From the NCBI GenBank assembly GCA_025454475.1, contig JALOOJ010000020.1, forward strand, positions 1 to 32,346: DNA of 32,346 bases, written 5' to 3'. The notes beneath the pieces were generated by a model that did no database searches, was not told the origin of the DNA, and saw only the letters and a program-made list of their open reading frames with translations. Source of the stretch: Anaerolineae bacterium. GTDB taxonomy: Bacteria > Chloroflexota > Anaerolineae > B4-G1 > SLSP01. This document shows positions 26,812 through 32,346 of the stretch, piece after piece. The position numbers and the translations under genes were made by a program. Position 1 is the stretch's first letter. Each line of letters opens with the position of its first letter.

Positions 26812-29454
26812 ATGTTCGTTAGGGACCAGGGCGAGTATCGGCCTGACTGTGGACGTCGCCCACCATTCTGCCCGGCGCGACCTCTCTTGGCGGCCTATCC
26901 TAGGGGCACGAGGCGGTTCACCGGGCGACCGCGCCTGTTTCTGGCGATGCTCATCGCGTGCACCTTCGTCGCAGGGCTCGGCAATCCCGCGTTTGCAGCT
27001 CCGGTCCCCACAGAGCCACCCACCGGCCTCTCGAGCGCGTCATCCGGCCCAGCACTCCCTTCACAGAGCTTTCGAACGAATTTGGCTGACTACGCCCTTG
27101 GGCAGGTCCCGCTCTACAGCAAGTTCGAGCTCGCATTCCACATCACCGGTTCAGTGGCGACACCCTATTTCCCCTATGATCCAGACCCGCCGCCTGGCGT
27201 TCAGGCGGCTACGGGCATCAGCGTTGATATGCTGCTGCTGCCGCCTGGCGAGACAGCTTGGGCCGAAGCCCGGATGCTGCCGTGTTTTATCTATCAGCCG
27301 GTGCAGGAGGCGGGGACTGGCAGCGGGATTGCGCTCTTGCCGGTGGGTGAACAGGACTGGCGCTGCCGTTTCGCCCCTGATCGGGTGGGCACGTGGAGCT
27401 ACAAGGTCCGCGCCACCGACGCCGGCGGTAGCACCGAGAGCACGGTCTGGCAGTTCGTCAGCGTCCCTTCGGATAGCCGGGGCTTTGTCAGGGTAAGCGC
27501 AAGCGACCCGCGGTTCTTTGAGACTTCGGACGGCACACCGTTCGTGACGCCGCTGATCAATGTGGAGCAGGGCAGCCCGTTCAACACGTTGGCGTCCATT
27601 CGAGAAACCATATCGGCGATGGGGGAGGGCGCCATCCGGTTCGTGCGCTGGTTCCCGACCGGAGAGGGCGCGAATACCGCCCTGGCATCGTTCGCCGACA
27701 GCATCCGCATCAACTGGGCATTTGGTAACGGATCAACAACGGCGGAGGACGCCGATGTCGCATCGGGCAAGCTGTTCAGCTTTGCTCCCTACTACTACTC
27801 GTCACAGACGCTGCCGGTCCGGCCCAATTCCCACTACCGGCTCAGTTTCCGGGCTAAGGTCGACGGCGAGCAGGTGCTACGCCCCCAACTCGGGAGCCTC
27901 GCCGGTGGTACGATGGACATCTGTTCGCCGACGAGCACCTACCACGCCGCGCACGGCGGGATCTGCTCCGTCAAGGCTGAAGGGTGGCAAGATTACACGC
28001 TCGTGGTCGAGACAGGTCCGACGACGACTTCGCTGAACGTGGGCCTGCGCGGGCTCTACGTCGCGACAGATGCTCCGGCTCCCTTCAACGACCCGCAGAC
28101 GGGCAGCGCCAAGCTTCACTCGCTCGCCCTGCAACTCGATGAGACAGGTGCGGGCGTGTGGGGTCCTAACCTGCTGCTGCGCTCCGATCCGGACAGTCAC
28201 GTTTATGTCGACCAGCGCGCCGCCGCCCAACTGGACGAGATCATGCGGCTGTCGGAGCAGGCTGGCGTCTACCATAAGCTGACGCTCTTCCACAAGAACG
28301 ACGATCTGTTGGCGCGCTTTCAGACAGATGGCACGGTGGGCGACTGGGCTGTTGCGAACTTCTACGCCACGGAGGACCAGGCGGCCCGCTGGTACCAGGA
28401 AGCCTACGTCCGCTACTTTGTGGCGCGCTGGTCCTATTCGACAGCGCTACATTCGCTGGAGCTGGCAAACGAGAACTACTTTGACGCCGCGGCGCTTGAT
28501 GCCGCGTTTGAGATCGCCCAGGTTGTCAGGGATCTCTCGCCTCGGCACATCCTGATGACCAACTCCTTCTGGGGGTGGTGGGTGGCGAGCTTCTGGACCG
28601 ATCCGGTACGCGGCGACCTGATAGACTACTCGGACAAGCACTGGTATGCGAACGAGAGCGGGTCGTCCTGTGATGCCACAGGCGAGTCCTGCGAGCTCAT
28701 CAGCAATGTCTGGGACGATTCAGCCGCCTACGTTCGTGAATGCGCGCTGCGATTCGACGAGTACCGGCAGGCCTTTGGCTACGACAGACCGATCGTGCGG
28801 GGGGAGGGGGGCGTTGCCGTGGCCACAACCGGCCCCCAACACCCGCTGATTGCGGGGGACGCCGGGGGCATCTACTACCATAAGAAGCTCTGGGCCCACC
28901 TTGGAGTCCTGGGCTCGACGTGTGATGGGGAGTGGTATCCCAATCTGGCCGCCGAGTACGCCTTGGACGGCGAAGCGTACGACCTGTACGGAATGTACGC
29001 CGCCTACGAGTCCTTCGTAGAGGGCGAGGCGCTCTCAAATGGTCGATACGTCGAGATCGGGACGGATCTTGCGGAGGGCCGGCGGATCGCTGTGACCCAG
29101 ACGAGCGGCACCCTGCGTGCGTGGGGCGCGCAAGATAGCCTGACGGACCGCACATTGTTGTGGATCGACAACGCCGACCATACGTGGCTGCGCGTCGCCG
29201 AAGGGGAGATGGTCCAGCCGGCGTCGGGAACGTTGAGTCTGCCAGGCTTCGCGCCCGGCAAGACGTATGAAGTCCAATGGTGGGATCCCTACACCACGGC
29301 AGCGCGCGGTGAACCGATGTACACGACTTCCCTTGCGACGGGTCGCGCCGACGGCACCCTTGCGCTCGCGATAGACGGGTTGGCACGTGACGTCGCGATC
29401 AAGGTGTCCGGGATCAGCCCACACCGGTGCTACCTGCCGTCGGTGCTTCGCTGA
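26812..29454 (+). CDS. Secreted DUF5060-type glycosidase-like protein (clan GH-A barrel with inserted beta-sandwich)
   Basis: RPRLFLAMLIACTFVAGLGNPAFAAP signal-like segment. N-terminal PLYSKFELAFHITGS...FAPDRVGTWSYKV is DUF5060-like. The barrel has LELANENYF (acid/base) and IVRGEGGVAV (nucleophile). The start is set from the promoter; the ORF-track start is 26668. Confidence 0.75.
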   Translation: MFVRDQGEYRPDCGRRPPFCPARPLLAAYPRGTRRFTGRPRLFLAMLIACTFVAGLGNPAFAAPVPTEPPTGLSSASSGPALPSQSFRTNLADYALGQVPLYSKFELAFHITGSVATPYFPYDPDPPPGVQAATGISVDMLLLPPGETAWAEARMLPCFIYQPVQEAGTGSGIALLPVGEQDWRCRFAPDRVGTWSYKVRATDAGGSTESTVWQFVSVPSDSRGFVRVSASDPRFFETSDGTPFVTPLINVEQGSPFNTLASIRETISAMGEGAIRFVRWFPTGEGANTALASFADSIRINWAFGNGSTTAEDADVASGKLFSFAPYYYSSQTLPVRPNSHYRLSFRAKVDGEQVLRPQLGSLAGGTMDICSPTSTYHAAHGGICSVKAEGWQDYTLVVETGPTTTSLNVGLRGLYVATDAPAPFNDPQTGSAKLHSLALQLDETGAGVWGPNLLLRSDPDSHVYVDQRAAAQLDEIMRLSEQAGVYHKLTLFHKNDDLLARFQTDGTVGDWAVANFYATEDQAARWYQEAYVRYFVARWSYSTALHSLELANENYFDAAALDAAFEIAQVVRDLSPRHILMTNSFWGWWVASFWTDPVRGDLIDYSDKHWYANESGSSCDATGESCELISNVWDDSAAYVRECALRFDEYRQAFGYDRPIVRGEGGVAVATTGPQHPLIAGDAGGIYYHKKLWAHLGVLGSTCDGEWYPNLAAEYALDGEAYDLYGMYAAYESFVEGEALSNGRYVEIGTDLAEGRRIAVTQTSGTLRAWGAQDSLTDRTLLWIDNADHTWLRVAEGEMVQPASGTLSLPGFAPGKTYEVQWWDPYTTAARGEPMYTTSLATGRADGTLALAIDGLARDVAIKVSGISPHRCYLPSVLR

Positions 29455-29635
29455 CGGCGGACGCCGTATAGCCATCTCGCGGTCTCGCGCCTCACGCTCA
29501 GTGCCCAAGCGGCGACTGTGGCGCATCGAGGTCGGCGTAGCGGAACTGAGGTTCCCAGCCGGCACGCTTGGAACAGGCGCCTAGCTTTCTGGTACGCCTT
29601 CGCATCGGCCGCCAGCGCAGCGACTGCACGGCAGC

Positions 29636-31600
29636 CTATGCCATCTGCTTGAGCTGCGCGTCGATCTCTTGGCGCAGGCGGTCGATCTCGGCATTGGCCT
29701 GCGTCTCGTGTTGGCCGAGCTCCTTGAGCTCGCGCTCGCTCTGCTCGAGTTGCTCGACGTACTGCGCGCGCAGCGCGCCCTCCTTGCCCGCCTGGCCCAG
29801 CGCCTGCATGTTGCCCTGGATCTGCTGTTGTGCCTTGTAGATCCGCTCGCGCTCCTTGGTCAGCTCGCTCAGCCGGGTCTCGTTGTTGCCGATCTGTTCC
29901 CAGAGCGAGAGCAGCCGCGCAAGCCTGTCCAGGTCCTTCTGCCTGAGCAGCCCCTGCTTGAGGTAGCGCTCGAGCCCGCTGTAGGACTGGCGTTGGATCT
30001 CCTCGTGGCGCCATTTGAGCAGACGCTCCTGGACCCTGAGCTTGGTCTCGCCGCGGGGTGGGGCAGTGACCTCGAAACGCACGTGCTCGTCAGTGTGTTC
30101 TTTGGGCTCCGGCGTGTCGAAGAGGGTATATTGGGTCAAGCGCGGGTGCTCGACCAGCACGGCGATCGGGTCTGCCGTCGCGTTGCTGAGCCGATACTCA
30201 CGCCAGCGGATCTCCCATTCCTCGAACTGCAGGTAGGCGCCCTTGATCTCAAGACCGCGGATCTCACGGGACGTGCCGCTCTCCTCGCTGACCTTGACGC
30301 CTAGCTCGACCGCGTAGGGCACGACGAGCTCGCTATCAACGACGGTGAACGGCAGGAGCGCCTCTCCGACGTACTCGCCGCGCTCGATCACGGTCACCGG
30401 ACCGCGCTCCAGCGTGAGCCCGGTCTCGTTCTTCAGCCGCAACGTTGCCACGGGGTGGGCTGCCATCTTGCTTCCGTTGTAGAGGAGGTCCTTGCGGTAG
30501 GCCAGCGTGGCCTGAGCGATAGGGACCATCGCGGATTGCCCACGGCCCACCGTGACGGGTGTGGCAATGATGTACTGGAAGAGCTCGCCCAGCGCGGCGC
30601 CTGTGGACTCGACCGCCGCCGCTTGCTGCAGCGCGTCGATGGCGATCGCCCGCTTTGGCTCGCGGGCCGAGGCGAACGACGCCGTGCGCATCATCTCCGC
30701 CATCGGCGCGGCGGCGGGCGGCGGCAGGGGGGCGCCCATACTGGCGCCAAGGCCCTCGATGCCGCTGGCGAAGGCCACCGGGCCCTTGGCCACACGGGCC
30801 TCCTCCTGGACGGTGGGGCGCTCCGGTGTGAATGGGGTGTACAGGTTGTAGATAAACGAGATGGGCATCCCGGCGACGAGCGACAACGCGATGCCATCAA
30901 GATCCTCCTCCAGGCGGTTGTCGAAGATGCCCCAGCCCTGAAGGAGTGCACGCCCCGTACCGGGCGTCTCAGCGCCCGCGGGCTCGGCGACCAGCCGGTA
31001 GCTCACTCGCCATGTGGGCGCAGGCGCGATGTAACTCACCGACAGATCATGCTCACCCGGCGTCATGCGGATCGTGACGCTGCGGAACGCCTCCTGACTC
31101 AAGGCTGTCTGAAGGAAGAAGCGGAGGTCGCCTGAACCGCGCTCGTCAAGGATCTCCACGCCCTGAACGCGCGCCAATGCCACCACCTGCACCTGCTCCG
31201 TACCCTCGCCCAAGAGCGAGACCAATGCGCTTGCCAGCGGCTGGCGCTCGGGAGCATCGTCCATCCCCAGGAGCGTGCCGGTGAGGGACTCTCCCTGATC
31301 GAGGCGGAGCGTGATCCGGCGACCGCGCAGGCTCACGAGAAGATCCTGCAGGCTGCGGGTGTCACTTAGCCTGATCGAGCATCCCGCCAGCCGCTCGTCA
31401 CGGCTCTGCGGCGTGGCATAGTCGATTCCGAGCACCTGCCCGCCGCCCCAATCTATGGCTGTGAGGCTCTTCAGGATATCGTTCATCTCCTCCACACGGA
31501 AGGAGAGCTCGACTCTGTCTGTGGCAATCGCCGCGCGGCGCTCAAAAAAGCCGACGCCGTGCTTGTACAACGTCATTCGTGTGATCGGCAGATGTGACAT
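29636..31600 (-). CDS. DUF4139-type domain protein with a C-terminal coiled coil
   Basis: ATG 31600 with GGAGGTACCA upstream. SVSYIAPAPTWRVSYRLVAE, GWGIFDNRLEEDLDGIALSLVAGMPISFIYNLYTP. Charged, heptad-like C-terminus. The ORF-track start is 31783. Confidence 0.7.
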   Translation of the reverse strand: MSHLPITRMTLYKHGVGFFERRAAIATDRVELSFRVEEMNDILKSLTAIDWGGGQVLGIDYATPQSRDERLAGCSIRLSDTRSLQDLLVSLRGRRITLRLDQGESLTGTLLGMDDAPERQPLASALVSLLGEGTEQVQVVALARVQGVEILDERGSGDLRFFLQTALSQEAFRSVTIRMTPGEHDLSVSYIAPAPTWRVSYRLVAEPAGAETPGTGRALLQGWGIFDNRLEEDLDGIALSLVAGMPISFIYNLYTPFTPERPTVQEEARVAKGPVAFASGIEGLGASMGAPLPPPAAAPMAEMMRTASFASAREPKRAIAIDALQQAAAVESTGAALGELFQYIIATPVTVGRGQSAMVPIAQATLAYRKDLLYNGSKMAAHPVATLRLKNETGLTLERGPVTVIERGEYVGEALLPFTVVDSELVVPYAVELGVKVSEESGTSREIRGLEIKGAYLQFEEWEIRWREYRLSNATADPIAVLVEHPRLTQYTLFDTPEPKEHTDEHVRFEVTAPPRGETKLRVQERLLKWRHEEIQRQSYSGLERYLKQGLLRQKDLDRLARLLSLWEQIGNNETRLSELTKERERIYKAQQQIQGNMQALGQAGKEGALRAQYVEQLEQSERELKELGQHETQANAEIDRLRQEIDAQLKQMA

Positions 31601-31679
31601 TGGTACCTCCCTATCGGTTCTGCCCTTGCGCATGCCCGAAAACCTTCGCAAGGGGAAGACGGCGCCGCGGGGGAACGCT

Positions 31680-32346
31680 CTACCGCTCCACCCACGCCGC
31701 CAGATGGCTGAGCAGCGCCTCGGTGTAGGCGCGGCCCGCGTCCGCCGATGCGTGGGCGCGCGGGTCGATACCCACGAGGCCATAGTTCGGGTGACCCGCG
31801 AACTCGGGCCCCATCCAGTTGATCGCCTCGTTGGGTCCGCCCAGGTCGTCCTGGCGGCCCGTCTGGAGCCGTGCCATATCTACCAGTTCCGGTAGAAGAT
31901 GGAGCATATAAGATGTCTCGGCCTTTGCGGCGTGGTCGCCCGCGGCCCCTGGAGCCTCGTTCTCCACAAGGGCAAGCACATCCATTGTCCCTCCCTCCGC
32001 CAGGTAGGCTGTCCGGGCAGCGTCCAGATACTCCGTGCGGTTGGGGTAGTGGCCCGAGAGCAGGATGGCCTTACGGTAGCCGTCGCGTTCGAAGCCGTGC
32101 AGCAGCTCGGTGACGATCCGTACCATGGGCTCAGAAGGGACCATGAAGGAGCTTGGCCAATCAGTGTGTCCGCCTCCGGCGCCGAAGTAGACGGGCGGGT
32201 AGACCACGCCGCCGACGCGCGATGCCAGACCCACCAACTGCTCATGCGCCTTCACGGCGTCGAGCCCCACCGGGTTGTGATAGCCGTGCCACTCGATCGA
32301 GCCGAACGGGACGTAGATCGCGGGTTGCGCTTCTCTGGCTCTGGCC
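31680..32346 (-). CDS. Creatininase (creatinine amidohydrolase) family protein, 5' end truncated by the window
   Basis: The open frame beyond the ORF-track start reads ...PAIYVPFGSIEWHGYHNPVGLDAVKAHEQL..., then YFGAGGGHTDWPSSF, ILLSGHYPNRTEYL, DHAAKAETSYML. Confidence 0.87.
   Translation of the reverse strand, partial: ARAREAQPAIYVPFGSIEWHGYHNPVGLDAVKAHEQLVGLASRVGGVVYPPVYFGAGGGHTDWPSSFMVPSEPMVRIVTELLHGFERDGYRKAILLSGHYPNRTEYLDAARTAYLAEGGTMDVLALVENEAPGAAGDHAAKAETSYMLHLLPELVDMARLQTGRQDDLGGPNEAINWMGPEFAGHPNYGLVGIDPRAHASADAGRAYTEALLSHLAAWVER

Noticed and set aside
26663-27496. 277-aa plus-strand ORF
   Set aside because: Out-of-frame overlap with the DUF5060 gene; Ser/Arg-rich and without motifs.
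29430-30014. 194-aa minus-strand ORF rich in A/Q/R/G
   Set aside because: Alternate frame of the DUF4139-type coiled-coil region, with biased composition and no start signal.
1-32346. CRISPR array, tRNA/rRNA, prophage or transposon
   Set aside because: No regularly spaced repeats, cloverleaf-like tracts, integrase/transposase ORFs or terminal inverted repeats were seen. A tRNAscan or Infernal run would be decisive.

Overview
This 32.3 kb window is GC-rich, gene-dense bacterial DNA. Its gene styles (multi-GAF kinase, extended -10 promoters, '-YLPSVLR' C-terminus) look like Chloroflexota, but that is an inference. I see about 24 protein-coding genes. In order they are: a truncated EamA transporter, a VTT/DedA membrane protein, exonuclease III, YbjN-like, PRPP synthetase, an S9 peptidase, a DNA methyltransferase, a very large GAF/PAS histidine kinase with two receiver-only regulators and a tandem GNAT, a ROK-like protein, a nitroreductase, ProS, a phytoene-desaturase-like FAD enzyme and a MraY-like transferase. 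After these come a sugar-catabolism cluster (GH32-like, Gfo/Idh/MocA, three TIM-barrel isomerase/epimerases, one ORFan), an APH(9)-like kinase, a secreted DUF5060-type glycosidase, a DUF4139-type protein and a truncated creatininase. I found no tRNA, rRNA, CRISPR array, prophage or transposon. The strongest novelty candidate is the protein at 13277-14452. It appears to be a natural circular permutation of the ROK (ASKHA) fold: the ROK C-terminal half (LE-helix, LGGG, GAA) precedes the ROK N-terminal half (DLGHTSVK, HDGTAAA, VGTALG). Other leads are a carbohydrate-binding-like domain inserted into a glycosidase barrel with a possible C-terminal sorting motif, a two-component operon whose only candidate effector is a tandem GNAT, and a recurrent TGGTAYMAT promoter. 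All family calls were made by eye, with no database search.
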